A stretch of DNA of 64,000 nt from Saprospiraceae bacterium (GCA_026129545.1 JAHCHX010000002.1:186001-250000); one strand, 5' to 3'. Counted from the first letter of the stretch, positions 8,579 to 17,897 are shown. The notes: generated by a model not told the origin, from the sequence alone. Numbers and translations are program-made.

Positions 8579-9604
8579 TCAAAACGCTCTCAGCACCTCC
8601 CCTACCCTTTCTACCATCTCCCTCGTCACATCCAGATGGGTCACGAAACGAATCGTCTGCGGCCCAAAGGAGGTTGCGACGATGTCGTGTTGTTTCAGGT
8701 GAGCGAGAAAACGCGCGGGGGTAGCTCCGGCCACCAAGTCAAAAATGAGGATATTGGTCTGCACCGGGCGGATGTTGGCGACATAAGGCAAGGCCGCCAA
8801 CGTGTCGGCCAACAACCGAGCGTGGGCGTGGTCGTCTTTCAGCCGCTCTATGTGGTGGTCGAGAGCATAGATGCCCGCCGCTGCGAGATAGCCTGCCTGC
8901 CGCATACCACCACCCATCGCTTTGCGCACGCGCCGCGCCTCCGCCACGAACGCTTCGCTGCCAATGAGTACCGAACCCACGGGCGCTCCCAGTCCTTTGG
9001 AGAGGCATACCGAGAGGCTGTCCACTTCGGCACCGATTTGGGCAGGCGTGTCGCCCGTCTCCACCAACGCATTGAAAATGCGGGCACCATCCAAGTGCAG
9101 CGCAAGGCCGTGCCCGCGGCAGACCGCTCGAATCGCCCGCAATTGCGCCAAAGCATAGATGCTCCCGCCCCCTCTGTTGCAAGTGTTTTCGACGACAACG
9201 AGGCGACTCACGGGCAGCCAATCGAATCGGGGCCTCACGGCGGCCTCCACAAGCGCCGGGCTAAGAATACCGTTGTCGCCTTTCAGGAGTTGGATGGCAA
9301 TGCCGGAGTGAAAAGCATAGCCCCCCACCTCATACTGGTAGATGTGGCTCATCTCGTCGCAAATCACCTCGTCGAGCGGGCGGGTATGCACCTTGAGCGC
9401 AATCTGGTTGGCCATCGTGCCGGATGGACAAAACAATGCGGCCTTGTGACCAAAGAGCGCGGCGCATTTCGCCTCCAATGCGTTCACGGTGGGGTCTTCG
9501 CGGAACACATCGTCGCCCACCTCGGCAGCGAACATGGCTTCCAACATCCCGGGCGTGGGCTTGGTCACGGTGTCGGAAAGCAGGTTTATCGTCTTTGAAG
9601 TCAT
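8579..9604 (-). CDS. ltaE: Low-specificity L-threonine aldolase
   Basis: This PLP enzyme splits L-threonine or L-allo-threonine into glycine and acetaldehyde. I start at MTSKTINLLSDTVTKPT; the longer frame to 9676 adds a non-conserved leader. The 341 residues contain SDTVTKPTPGM near the N-terminus, the PLP-phosphate loop CPSGTMANQ (59-67), Asp172 in LHLDGARI (ring nitrogen contact) and the Schiff-base Lys203 in SLSVCLSKGLGAPVGS. All catalytic positions are intact. The gene is convergent with the nuclease fusion upstream in coordinates and divergent from the histidine kinase gene. Stereo-specificity cannot be read from sequence. Confidence 0.94.
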   Translation of the reverse strand: MTSKTINLLSDTVTKPTPGMLEAMFAAEVGDDVFREDPTVNALEAKCAALFGHKAALFCPSGTMANQIALKVHTRPLDEVICDEMSHIYQYEVGGYAFHSGIAIQLLKGDNGILSPALVEAAVRPRFDWLPVSRLVVVENTCNRGGGSIYALAQLRAIRAVCRGHGLALHLDGARIFNALVETGDTPAQIGAEVDSLSVCLSKGLGAPVGSVLIGSEAFVAEARRVRKAMGGGMRQAGYLAAAGIYALDHHIERLKDDHAHARLLADTLAALPYVANIRPVQTNILIFDLVAGATPARFLAHLKQHDIVATSFGPQTIRFVTHLDVTREMVERVGEVLRAF

Positions 9605-9714
9605 GGTATCCTGAACTTTTGAAAGGGTCGCTGGCCGCGACACCTGTTTGGGAGGGCGAAGTTGCGATTCTTCCAAAATTTATCCTTCAAAATCAGCGCG
9701 AAGCAAAAATTTTA

Positions 9715-9722
9715 TACTTTTG
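9715..9722 (+). promoter_or_regulatory. Promoter -7 box of the signalling operon
   Basis: TACTTTTG fits TAnnTTTG and lies 29 bases before the kinase ATG at 9751. It supports that start rather than the in-frame ATG at 9424, which lies inside the opposing aldolase gene. Confidence 0.5.
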
Positions 9723-9750
9723 GCAGCCTGAAGCAATCCTAACAGCAGCC

Positions 9751-11901
9751 ATGGAACCAACCCTCTCCCCCGCCCTGCGGCAGGAAATCGAAACGGCGTT
9801 CAGCCGGATTCAAGACCTGCCGTTCCCGATTTACGCCAGCGACAAATTGGGGAACTTCCTGTTTGCCAACGAGCAAGCGGTTGATTTTTTCATACTCGAC
9901 CGCACGCGCGACTTATCGTCGTACAACATCACGAGCTATTACGAGGATGCCAAGGAACGTGACTACATCCTGCGGCAATTGCAAACTGCCTCGCTCGGCA
10001 CCTGGCACAACAATCTCACGGTGCGTCTCAAGATTCACGACGAATACCGCAAAATCCGCTTTGTGTCGCAGCCTTTCCGCGATGAGAGCGGCACGTTGTG
10101 TGGCCTGCTGTGCATCGCCCTGAGCATGAGTGACATCGAATGGTTCGCGGAATTTGAGGAGATGGTGCACACGGGTTTTTTCGAGGTGGACCACAACTTG
10201 GTCATCGTGGATTGCAACCACACGTTTGCCGACGTGTTGAAATATGGCAGCCCGGCGGAAATAAAAGGCAAATCGCTCGAAGACCTGTTTTGGGAAACAG
10301 ACAAGATAGCCGCACTAGCAAAGGAAATCAGGAAAAACCCGCACCTCACAGACCGACAGCTCAAACTGCGCCGCAAAGACGGGGCCATGGTAGTGGTAAA
10401 GATGAGCTGCATCGGCATTGCCGGAGAGACGGAAGGCATCGCCCGCGTGAAGGGCAGCATTCATGACGTCACGTTCGAGATTATTCAAAATGACCTGCCC
10501 GTGGGTTTGTTTTTGGTGAACACCAACCGACAAGGCGAGGAAATCATCTCAAGCGCCAATCTCACCTTTGCCCACATTCATGGCTACGAGTCGCCCAACG
10601 AGATACTTTCCAAGCCGATTAGCCAATTTCACCCGAACCGCGCCGCCTACGAAGCCTTCAAAACCGAGCTGAACAAGGCTGCCGCCAACCAGCAGTCGCT
10701 GCTCGACTACTACATGGAGATTCAGGACAAACAGGGGCGGCGGCGCAACGTGGTGGCCAACGTGCGCTATGTCGCGGAAGAAAACCAACATCTCCGCGTC
10801 GGGGCCGTGTACGACGTGACCGACCATGTGCGCGGCCACACCCGCACGCTGGAAGCCGATTTTAGCTCGATTCTGCACACTTACATCGCCACCATCAACG
10901 GGCTGCGCGACACTCTTTCCATGCTGATGAAAGCGCACGGCGAGGATTTGCTAAAAGACGAGACACACATTGACCGCATGAAAGCCGCTGCCGACGCGGT
11001 GCGCTGCAAAAAGAGATTGGAAGAGGCGCTCAAGGAGCTAAACGCCATCGCGGAAGAACGCAACGTAGGCGTGGAACACTTGACGCGTCTGTCAAAACTG
11101 ACCCAAAAACTCCCGTTGGGCGAAACCGGCTCCGAGCGCGAAAAGGACAATGCCGCGCTGAGCAGACGCGTCCTCCTCGAAATCAGGAAGCATCTCGATG
11201 GGCTGCGCCGGCTCAACCTGCCCCGCGAAATGCTCCGCAACCTGCGCACCGACGTGGACGAGATGCTTCGGCTGACCAGCATGGTTTCGCTTTCCATCTC
11301 GTTGGACGAGCTGAACGAGCGCATCCCGGACTTTTATTATTTCCGCGATTATCTGCGCCGGGGCGAAATCGTGCAGCAAGAGCTCAAACCGCACAACCTC
11401 ATCCCCATCGTCATGGACGCCGTGCGTTTTCTGGACGAGTTCGCGGCCATCAACCGAGTCAGCATGGTGCTGCAATTCAGCCAACGCGACCACATCCTCG
11501 TGTCGTGCCACAAAAACTCGCTCAACCGCGCCTTTCACAACCTCCTCCACAACGCCATCAAATACAGCTGGACAAAAGGCCAAGACCGCCAGCCCTGGGT
11601 CAACCTCCGCATCGAACAAAAAGGTGACACGGTGGAAATCACCATCGAAAACTGGGGCGTGCCCATCCGCCGAGAGGAGCTGGAGTCTGGCTCTATTTTC
11701 CAATTTGGCCGGCGCGGGCGCGAATCGGAGGACAGGGGGCGCTCCGGCACCGGCATCGGCCTCTACGACGCGCAAGACATCATCAGCAAACATGGCGGCA
11801 CCCTTCGCATCACTTCCGAACCCACTTTTGGCAACCTGCCCGATATGTACTCCAACCCTTTCATCACCCGTGTTCACATCACTTTACCCATCGCAAAATG
11901 A
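9751..11901 (+). CDS. Multi-PAS sensor histidine kinase, cytoplasmic
   Basis: The 716-residue protein has no signal peptide or membrane segment. Three PAS-like modules occupy about 15-130 (FPIYASDKLGNFLFAN), 135-245 (FFEVDHNLVIVDCNHTF, then LRRKDGAMVVVK) and 248-362 (VGLFLVNTNRQGEEIISSANLT). A helical region follows; the HisKA-like segment near 369-389 has His376 in SILHTYIATINGL rather than the usual HE. The C-terminus is a HATPase: N-box HNLLHNAIKYS from about 596 and G-box GRSGTGIGLYD near 663. It overlaps the receiver gene by 4 bases (ATGA), so the two are translationally coupled. The ligand is unknown, and the phosphoacceptor region is atypical. Confidence 0.88.
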   Translation: MEPTLSPALRQEIETAFSRIQDLPFPIYASDKLGNFLFANEQAVDFFILDRTRDLSSYNITSYYEDAKERDYILRQLQTASLGTWHNNLTVRLKIHDEYRKIRFVSQPFRDESGTLCGLLCIALSMSDIEWFAEFEEMVHTGFFEVDHNLVIVDCNHTFADVLKYGSPAEIKGKSLEDLFWETDKIAALAKEIRKNPHLTDRQLKLRRKDGAMVVVKMSCIGIAGETEGIARVKGSIHDVTFEIIQNDLPVGLFLVNTNRQGEEIISSANLTFAHIHGYESPNEILSKPISQFHPNRAAYEAFKTELNKAAANQQSLLDYYMEIQDKQGRRRNVVANVRYVAEENQHLRVGAVYDVTDHVRGHTRTLEADFSSILHTYIATINGLRDTLSMLMKAHGEDLLKDETHIDRMKAAADAVRCKKRLEEALKELNAIAEERNVGVEHLTRLSKLTQKLPLGETGSEREKDNAALSRRVLLEIRKHLDGLRRLNLPREMLRNLRTDVDEMLRLTSMVSLSISLDELNERIPDFYYFRDYLRRGEIVQQELKPHNLIPIVMDAVRFLDEFAAINRVSMVLQFSQRDHILVSCHKNSLNRAFHNLLHNAIKYSWTKGQDRQPWVNLRIEQKGDTVEITIENWGVPIRREELESGSIFQFGRRGRESEDRGRSGTGIGLYDAQDIISKHGGTLRITSEPTFGNLPDMYSNPFITRVHITLPIAK

Positions 11902-12359
11902 CCATTAAACTCCTCTGGATTGACGACAACCTGTTCCATGACCTGACGGAAAAACGAATGGCGCTTTACATGCAGGACGACATAGAGCCGCATTTCGCGC
12001 TGGATGCCACCGAGGCATTCTACCGGCTGCGCAACGAGCCGTTCGATGTCGTCATCGTTGACCTCCGCTTGCCACCCGGGCCCGACGATATGTGGAACAC
12101 TTATCGCGAAAACAACTTTCAAAAATTTGGCTACGCCCTGCTCAATGCCATCATGGGGCCGCAAAAAGACCAATTCGAGCACCTGCGCGAAACGCGGTTC
12201 GGCGTGTTCACCATCGAAGCACAAGAGGAAAACCCCGAGCTGTTCGACGACCCTATTCTCCTTTCCGAAGACAATTTCAAAGTGAAAACCCACGCCTACC
12301 ACGAAAACGCTTTTATCGAATTCATACGTCACGTCCATAGAAGTCATTGCACTAAATGA
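11898..12359 (+). CDS. Stand-alone response-regulator-like receiver
   Basis: The protein of 153 residues opens like a receiver domain: LLWIDDN with Asp9/Asp10 and the likely phosphoacceptor Asp55 in VVIVDLRLPP. After that it departs from the family: a long Asn/Glu/Gln-rich segment (about 62-130) replaces the usual beta-4/alpha-4 region, and no clear KP loop is visible. It has no DNA-binding output domain. The start overlaps the kinase stop and the stop overlaps the next ATG. A signalling partner of the kinase and of the membrane protein that follows is the natural reading, but output is unknown. Confidence 0.8.
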   Translation: MTIKLLWIDDNLFHDLTEKRMALYMQDDIEPHFALDATEAFYRLRNEPFDVVIVDLRLPPGPDDMWNTYRENNFQKFGYALLNAIMGPQKDQFEHLRETRFGVFTIEAQEENPELFDDPILLSEDNFKVKTHAYHENAFIEFIRHVHRSHCTK

Positions 12360-13561
12360 TGCTTCTTTTCAACACAAGAGAATGGCTCGACCCCGAATGG
12401 CTGGCCACCGCAGCGGGCATTGCCATCACCTTCGTCGTGTTCATCATGGGTGTGCCCTCGCTTATTTTCCAGACCTTCATCGCGGGGGGCTTGCGCGATG
12501 TCTATAACGAGCGCCTCGGAAGCGGGTGGGCACGCCTTTTTGTGATACAGGTAGTATTGATTGTGGTGATTTTCCTGTTGAGCAACGTGGGGTTCGACCG
12601 CTCCGTGAGCGAAGAACATTCCGGTTGGCTCGTGCCGCTCTTCGTCCTGGCCGCGCTCATACTGGTGTTGATTCTGGGGCTTCGCTCTTTGATAAAAAAT
12701 TTCCGCTCCTCCCGCAACATCGAACAACAACTCTCCGAAAAAATAGCCAACGATGCCATCCGCCATTTTGAAACGCACAAAACGGTGCCGCAAAAGGATT
12801 TGGAAGACCTCGGCATATTGGCGCGAGAACTGCGGAGCGGACGAGCCAAAAACATCTTCTTGGAACAATGCGAAAAATTGGTGGAATACCTGCTCAATAT
12901 CCCGCAGGAACACCGCGACACCAAACTCATCGGCAAAATACTGAACGATGCCGTCAGCCTCAGCGTCACCTACGACGGCGCGCAGTTCAACAACGAAAAC
13001 ATGCGCAAGGCGCTCGACATACTGAGCTTCACCTACAACTACATCCTGCACCACACCGCCGGCGACTCCAGCAGCTCTTACCTCAACACGACCATCGGCA
13101 ATTGCATGAAAGAAATCGGCATCAAAGCCATGCACAAGGATGATTTGCTCGCGGTGATGGATGCCGTGGAAAAGCTCTCCGCCATGGAGGCGACTTCGAA
13201 GGAAATGTTCGTGCTCGGCAACGATGCCTTGCAACAAGGGCATGTGCAACCCGCCGTCGCCGTCATCAAAAAATTGGGTGGGAAAGTGCGGAGCAGTATC
13301 GCGCCCAACCAAGCAGCCAAAGAGGAAGACCAGCGCACGTTTTATTTTTGGCTGGGCTTGGTGTCGAAAATTCACCAGTTAGGCGGTGCTGCCCAAGATT
13401 TTGCCAGCCGCCGCCGCCAGACCACCCTTGCCTCCTTCGACGATGCCCGCGAAGCGTTGCAGGCGCTGTTCAAGGAAACCCAGCAGCACTTCTATCAGGT
13501 GGCCGATTTCGACACGGTGGATGCGGTGCGCGAGTTGGAGGGATTCACTTTTTCCAAGTAA
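12356..13561 (+). CDS. Membrane protein with large cytoplasmic helical domain, signalling operon
   Basis: I do not recognise a named family. The 401-residue protein has three predicted membrane helices near 17-40, 61-80 and 91-112, followed by a long soluble domain of about 285 residues, mostly helical (QQLSEKIANDAIRHFETHK, then EKLVEYLLNIPQ). The start codon overlaps the stop of the receiver gene (ATGATG), so it is the third gene of a coupled unit of kinase, receiver and membrane protein. It may be the effector or a membrane scaffold controlled by the receiver; this is inference. The end is convergent with yidC across a palindrome. Confidence 0.75.
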   Translation: MMLLFNTREWLDPEWLATAAGIAITFVVFIMGVPSLIFQTFIAGGLRDVYNERLGSGWARLFVIQVVLIVVIFLLSNVGFDRSVSEEHSGWLVPLFVLAALILVLILGLRSLIKNFRSSRNIEQQLSEKIANDAIRHFETHKTVPQKDLEDLGILARELRSGRAKNIFLEQCEKLVEYLLNIPQEHRDTKLIGKILNDAVSLSVTYDGAQFNNENMRKALDILSFTYNYILHHTAGDSSSSYLNTTIGNCMKEIGIKAMHKDDLLAVMDAVEKLSAMEATSKEMFVLGNDALQQGHVQPAVAVIKKLGGKVRSSIAPNQAAKEEDQRTFYFWLGLVSKIHQLGGAAQDFASRRRQTTLASFDDAREALQALFKETQQHFYQVADFDTVDAVRELEGFTFSK

Positions 13562-13571
13562 CGTCGGTGGT

Positions 13572-13604
13572 AACGTCGGAAGGGTTTTGAACCCTTCCGA
13601 CGTT
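13572..13604. repeat. 15-bp perfect palindrome between convergent genes
   Basis: AACGTCGGAAGGGTT at 13572-13586 pairs with its complement at 13590-13604 over a 3-base loop. Two more half-copies (CCTTCCGACGTT, CCTTCCGGCGTT) follow up to 13650. It may end transcription from both sides, but there is no T-run, so it is listed as a repeat. Confidence 0.7.
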
Positions 13605-13655
13605 GGTTACCCTTCCGACGTTGGTCGGTTGAACCCTTCCGGCGTTGGGGCCCCG

Positions 13656-15560
13656 TCATTTCTTTTTCTTCTGTTGCTGCTGCTTTTCCCGCTCGGCCTG
13701 CACCCGCTGTTGCTCTTTCATCGCCTGCTCCAAGCGTTCGCGCCAGCCACCGCCCTTTTTGGGCTTGTTCTTGTTGGCTTCCAGCTCGGCCTTGATTTTT
13801 TCGTTGTCAATGAGGAATTGCTTGGTGACCACCGTCTGGCCGATATTCAGGATATTGCTGAAACACAGATAGAGGGTGAGGCCAGAGGCAAACGAGTTGA
13901 AGAAGAACATGAACATCACCGGCATGAAATATTGCATGTACTTCATCACCTTCATTTGGTCGGTCTGCATGGTGGAGGTATCCATCTGCTTCATCGAATA
14001 CCAAGTGTACCAGAGCGTGGTGACGACCCAAATCATCGTGAAGGCGCTGATGTGCGCGCCCGCCCCAAAGGGCAAGTGGAAGGGAAGATTGACGATGCTA
14101 TCGTAGCTGGAAAGGTCGGTGGCCCACAGGAAACTTTCCTGACGAAACTCGATGGCCGCCGGGAAAAAGCGGTAGAGCGCGAACCATATCGGCATCTGCA
14201 ACAAGATAGGCAAGCAACCACCGAGCGGGTTGACGCGATACTCGCTGTACATCTTCATGGTCTCCATGGACATGGCCTGTTGGTCGTCGCCGTGTTTTTT
14301 CTTCAAAGCCTCCAAACGAGGTTTGAGGGCGGCCATCTTCGATTGGCTCAGCACCATGCGGTAGGTGAGCGGATAGAGCAGGAGTTTCACCAACAGCGTC
14401 AGCATCAGAATCACGATGCCCTGATTGCTGATAAATCGTGCGAGGAAGTCCAGCATGGGGTGAATGACCCAGCGATTGATGGAGCCAAAAATGCTGGAGC
14501 CGAACGGAATGATGTCTTCCAAGTTGACACCAAAAGCTCGCAGGCGCTCGAATTCGTTGGGGCCTGTGTAGATGGCCATGCTCGCCGTGCCGTTGTCGAG
14601 CGGGACGAGGGCCGTGGTTTTCAGCAGCTTCAAATCCGGGTCAGCGTCGGTGAACATGATGGTCTCGCCGACGAATTCGCGGAACGAAAAATTGTTGGCG
14701 ACGAGCGACGTGTTGAAAAACTGATTGGAATGGGCGAGCCACTTGATGGGCTTTTCGCCGAGGCTTTCCGTGTCGTTGGAGCGGCAGTCGCAGTAATCCG
14801 CCGACTCCTCTGTTGGCTTGAAATAGACGGTTGACATGCTGCGCTCGTACTGTTGGTTTTTCTCCAACTTGTCGAGGTAATTGACCCACTGAAGGCGGAG
14901 CGCATTTTGTGCCAGCACGTTTTGAAGGCCGTTGCCGCCCACCGAGTAATCCAAGCGATAATCGTCGGGGCTGAGCGTGTATTTTTGTTCGAGATAGCGG
15001 CCTTCACCGGCATCGGCCCGGAAGGTCACGGAAGTGCCGTTTTTGTTTGCCGTGAAGTAAAGTTCTTCGGTGTTGAGCTTCTGACCGCCGCTGAGTGTCA
15101 GGTCGTAGCCAAAGCGATTTTTGCTGTCTTCAAGCAGGCGCACGGGGTTTTTAAACTCGTTGCCTGCCGAGTCGGTGCTGATTTTTTCATAGTTTTTGAG
15201 AAACACCTCTTTGATGCGCCCGCCTTTGCTGGTGAAGGTGATGCGCGTCAGGTCATTTTCCAAAACAACGAGCTGCTCTTGGCCAGCGCCGGCAGCGGCG
15301 AAGGTGCCAAACTGCCCCGCCAAAGCCGCTTGGCGCAGCGAGTCGCTCACAGGCGAGGAAGATTGTTCGGGAGCACCGGGCGTGGGAGTCAGCGAAGCCA
15401 GCTGTTGATTTTGCGATGGTTCGGCATTTTGCGAGGTTTGCGTGTCTGTTTGGTCAGGTGTTGGCGGGGGCGGCGCGGAGTATTGCATCCACAAGTAAAG
15501 GAGCAAAAAAATCAGCCCCATGCCAATAATCGTGTTAAGTTGACTCTGTTTATCTTCCAT
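13656..15560 (-). CDS. yidC: Membrane protein insertase YidC
   Basis: YidC inserts and folds inner-membrane proteins with or without SecYEG. I use the Met of MEDKQSQLNTIIGMGLIFLLLYLWMQ; an in-frame Met 6 codons upstream (15578) is possible. One N-terminal helix is followed by a Gln/Thr/Pro-rich linker, a large periplasmic beta domain (about 70-360) and the conserved C-terminal five-helix core (ISNQGIVILMLTLLVKLLLYPL; MQMPIWFALYRFF-type block; MFFFNSFASGLTLYL). The tail is Lys/Gln-rich (REKQQQQKKKK), as in ribosome-binding YidC tails. A -7 box lies upstream at 15629-15636. Length is normal for the phylum. Confidence 0.96.
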   Translation of the reverse strand: MEDKQSQLNTIIGMGLIFLLLYLWMQYSAPPPPTPDQTDTQTSQNAEPSQNQQLASLTPTPGAPEQSSSPVSDSLRQAALAGQFGTFAAAGAGQEQLVVLENDLTRITFTSKGGRIKEVFLKNYEKISTDSAGNEFKNPVRLLEDSKNRFGYDLTLSGGQKLNTEELYFTANKNGTSVTFRADAGEGRYLEQKYTLSPDDYRLDYSVGGNGLQNVLAQNALRLQWVNYLDKLEKNQQYERSMSTVYFKPTEESADYCDCRSNDTESLGEKPIKWLAHSNQFFNTSLVANNFSFREFVGETIMFTDADPDLKLLKTTALVPLDNGTASMAIYTGPNEFERLRAFGVNLEDIIPFGSSIFGSINRWVIHPMLDFLARFISNQGIVILMLTLLVKLLLYPLTYRMVLSQSKMAALKPRLEALKKKHGDDQQAMSMETMKMYSEYRVNPLGGCLPILLQMPIWFALYRFFPAAIEFRQESFLWATDLSSYDSIVNLPFHLPFGAGAHISAFTMIWVVTTLWYTWYSMKQMDTSTMQTDQMKVMKYMQYFMPVMFMFFFNSFASGLTLYLCFSNILNIGQTVVTKQFLIDNEKIKAELEANKNKPKKGGGWRERLEQAMKEQQRVQAEREKQQQQKKKK

Positions 15561-15628
15561 AAAAAATTCTTCCTCCACTTTTTCCCTCCATTTATATGAA
15601 GAGTAGGGGGTGGGGCCAAAAAGCGCCG

Positions 15629-15636
15629 CAAAAGTA
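15629..15636 (-). promoter_or_regulatory. yidC promoter -7 box
   Basis: TACTTTTG on the minus strand, consensus TAnnTTTG, ending at the first base of the divergent DUF3293 gene. Confidence 0.45.
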
Positions 15637-16094
15637 TGTCAAAGCCCGTTGCCGTAATAAGAAACCTCGAAGATTATCCCGATTGGCTCGACCGAGAACT
15701 CGTCGAGGCGTATCTAAGCACGGTTTACAGGAGCATAGCCCCGCGATTCGATATCGCCATTGGCCCCCTCGATGCCGCACTTGTTGATTGGCTCAACGAG
15801 CGCCACATCAAGACGTTTGCCTTTATCACTGCATGGAACCCGCGCTCTCATGCAGCGCCTTTGGAAACAAACCGGCAAGGAAACGCAGCGCTGGAGTCCA
15901 TGCTGACCGCCGTCGCAACGGAGGTGCTACCTGGCATTGGCATCGGCACTCGCGGCGACTGGCCGCCAGAGGAAAGCTTCTGGGCCTTGGGCATCTCGCC
16001 CGAACACGCCGTTCGCACAGGGCGGCATTTCTCCCAAAATGCCCTCGTATGGTGGGAAAATGGCGGCGAGGCAGAACTATGGTGGCTGCAATGA
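15636..16094 (+). CDS. DUF3293 domain-containing protein
   Basis: The 152-residue cytoplasmic protein matches the DUF3293 pattern: a short N-terminal YLSTVYRS, then FAFITAWNPRSHA (60-74), an N-R-x-G-N-x-A-L helix (ETNRQGNAALESML), LPGIGIGTRGDWPPEESFWALGIS, and the C-terminal GRHFSQNALVWWENG. The biochemical function of this family is not known. It is divergent from yidC with almost no spacer and is followed by a short 100-base gap before the convergent DUF1080 gene. Confidence 0.8.
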   Translation: MSKPVAVIRNLEDYPDWLDRELVEAYLSTVYRSIAPRFDIAIGPLDAALVDWLNERHIKTFAFITAWNPRSHAAPLETNRQGNAALESMLTAVATEVLPGIGIGTRGDWPPEESFWALGISPEHAVRTGRHFSQNALVWWENGGEAELWWLQ

Positions 16095-16195
16095 GCGTGG
16101 GGTTTGTGGTGGAAGGTCGTTGGCAAGGACGCGCAACGGCGGTGTCGGCGAAGACTCGGAGTACCGCCCGACTTTGATTTGCGGCAGCGGCGCGC

Positions 16196-16936
16196 TCACA
16201 GCTCTCGCAACCAGATATTGCGATAGCTGACCAAATCCCCGTGGTCCTGCAGTCGGATGGGCGCTTTGCCATGCGCTTCCGTGCGCGGCAGCCCGATATA
16301 TTCGGTCGTGCCTTTTATTTCGGTGTTCATTTGCACCACCACGCCATTTTGGATGACTGTGACGCGCCCCGGCGTGAGGAGAATGCCGTCGGCATTGAAA
16401 CGCGGCGCGATGAAAAGAATGTCGTAGGTCTGCCATTCTCCGGGTGGGCGGCAGGCGTTCACCAAGGGGATGGTTTGCTTGTAAATGGAGGCGCATTGGC
16501 CGTTGGAGTAGGTGCGGTTTTGGTAAGAATCGAGCACTTGCACCTCATAGCGGTCTTGCAGAAAAACGCCGCTGTTGCCCCGCCCTTGTCCCTCGCCTTT
16601 CACGACCGAGGGGGTTCTGAACTCGAGGTGCAATTGGCAGTCGCCAAAAACACGTTTGGTCATGATGTCGCCAGTGCCGGGCTGCACCGTCATGCTGCTG
16701 TCTCGGGCAAGGTTCCACGACACCGCTGCTGCCGAGTCTTTTAGGCTGACCCACTCCGAAAAGCCTGTCCCGTTGAACAACACAATGGCATCGGAGGGAG
16801 GCTTGGTGCCTTGGCCGGGCGTGACGACCCGCGGCTCCGGTTGCCACACCTCGGTGGCTCTGGGGTCGGTGATTTGGCCGCAGCAAAGGGTGAAAGAGGC
16901 GAAAAAGGTGAGGAAAAATGCTGTCAAGTGCTTCAT
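16196..16936 (-). CDS. DUF1080 (3-keto-disaccharide hydrolase-like) secreted protein
   Basis: The 246-residue protein has a signal peptide (MKHLTAFFLTFFASFTLCCG) and one DUF1080 jelly-roll domain. The family motifs are IVLFNGTGFSEWVS (51-64), QLHLEFRTPS (101-110), GNSGVFLQDRYEVQVLDS (120-137) and a C-terminal APIRLQDHGDLVSYRNIWLREL. Related proteins cleave 3-keto-glucosides or carry laminarinase-like folds, usually in the periplasm. It lies about 125 bases downstream of the lipase gene on the same strand, with a strong GC hairpin in between. Sugar specificity is unknown. Confidence 0.9.
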   Translation of the reverse strand: MKHLTAFFLTFFASFTLCCGQITDPRATEVWQPEPRVVTPGQGTKPPSDAIVLFNGTGFSEWVSLKDSAAAVSWNLARDSSMTVQPGTGDIMTKRVFGDCQLHLEFRTPSVVKGEGQGRGNSGVFLQDRYEVQVLDSYQNRTYSNGQCASIYKQTIPLVNACRPPGEWQTYDILFIAPRFNADGILLTPGRVTVIQNGVVVQMNTEIKGTTEYIGLPRTEAHGKAPIRLQDHGDLVSYRNIWLREL

Positions 16937-16981
16937 TGTCAGAATTGATTTGAAGTGAAAACTTTCTCTGTTCGCGTCAAC

Positions 16982-17012
16982 CCCGCCCCCGGCCCCTCCA
17001 GCCGGGGGCGGG
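16982..17012. repeat. GC-rich hairpin downstream of the lipase gene
   Basis: CCCGCCCCCGGC at 16982-16993 pairs with GCCGGGGGCGGG at 17001-17012 over a 7-base loop. It lies after the lipase stop on the minus strand and could limit read-through into the DUF1080 gene. No T-run follows. Confidence 0.5.
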
Positions 17013-17060
17013 TGACACGGGCGACTGAAAGGTTCACGATTTGAAAAACAAGTGTCTGCA

Positions 17061-17888
17061 TCAGCCGATGAACCGCTTCATCCAAGCGAGGGTGTATTCA
17101 AACACCTGTTCTTGCTGGGGCTCATTGTGAATTTCATGGTAAAGTCCCGGCCATTCGTGAAAAGTCACCTCGCCTGCCACACGGCCTGCAAACTCGCGTG
17201 TGGCCTTTGGGGAGGTGATTTTGTCGCTGCCGCCGTGCATCAGCAGCACGGGGATGGAAAACACGCCGGAGTATTTGTTGAGCATATCGGCCCCGTTGAG
17301 CAGGGCAATGCCTGCGGCGGTGCTGAGTTGGTCGTGCACAAGCGGGTCGCTGATGTAGGCTTTCACCACGGCATCGTCGTGCGAGAGATAGCGGGCCACC
17401 AAGCCTGTTGGCAGGGTGAGGGTGGGTATGAGCTTGTGCAGGATTTTCCCGGCGATGACTTTGAGGGGCGGAGCCTCAAAAGCCAGTCGAATCCATGGGC
17501 CAGTGACGATGAGGCCAGCCAACACGGGGTCGTGACGGATGACATAGTTGAGCACGAGGTTGCCTCCCATGGAGTGGCCATAGAGGAAAAGCGGCGTGTG
17601 CGGATAACGCTGGCGGGTTTCTTTGAGCAACTGGCCGATGTCGTCGAGCAGCACTTGCAGGCTTTTGGCATGGCCGCGCTTGCCTTCGCTGCGTCCGTAG
17701 CCTTGCTGGTCGTAGCCGACGAACGCCACGCCGTTGTGGTTGAACCAACGTGCCATGTGTTCGTAGCGCCCGATATGTTCGCTCTGTCCGTGCACGAATG
17801 CGATGACTGCTTTGGGATGTTTCACGGGCCATTCGGCGGCGAAGAGCCGAAGCCCTTCGTTGTTTTTCCACGATAGTTCGTTCATCAA
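17061..17888 (-). CDS. Alpha/beta hydrolase, monoacylglycerol lipase-like
   Basis: The 275-residue cytoplasmic protein has the serine hydrolase lipase layout: AFVHGQSEHIGRY (30-42, oxyanion region; GQSEH replaces the more common GxGEH), the nucleophile elbow GHSMGG with Ser106, Asp222 in HGGSDKITS and His251 in GLYHEIHNE. The lid segment (about 120-180) is hydrophobic. This fits cleavage of monoacylglycerols or lysophospholipid-like esters. It starts 9 bases after the OmpA-family gene on the same strand, so the two are probably one transcript, which hints at an envelope-lipid role. Confidence 0.9.
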   Translation of the reverse strand: MMNELSWKNNEGLRLFAAEWPVKHPKAVIAFVHGQSEHIGRYEHMARWFNHNGVAFVGYDQQGYGRSEGKRGHAKSLQVLLDDIGQLLKETRQRYPHTPLFLYGHSMGGNLVLNYVIRHDPVLAGLIVTGPWIRLAFEAPPLKVIAGKILHKLIPTLTLPTGLVARYLSHDDAVVKAYISDPLVHDQLSTAAGIALLNGADMLNKYSGVFSIPVLLMHGGSDKITSPKATREFAGRVAGEVTFHEWPGLYHEIHNEPQQEQVFEYTLAWMKRFIG

Positions 17889-17897
17889 GCGAGTGTT

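Noticed and set aside
9424..9750. N-terminal extension of the PAS kinase
   Set aside because: Antisense to threonine aldolase; the promoter at 9715 and the PAS start favour 9751.
13386..14834. Large + strand frame of 482 codons with His/Val-rich composition
   Set aside because: Antisense to yidC, whose domain pattern is clear.
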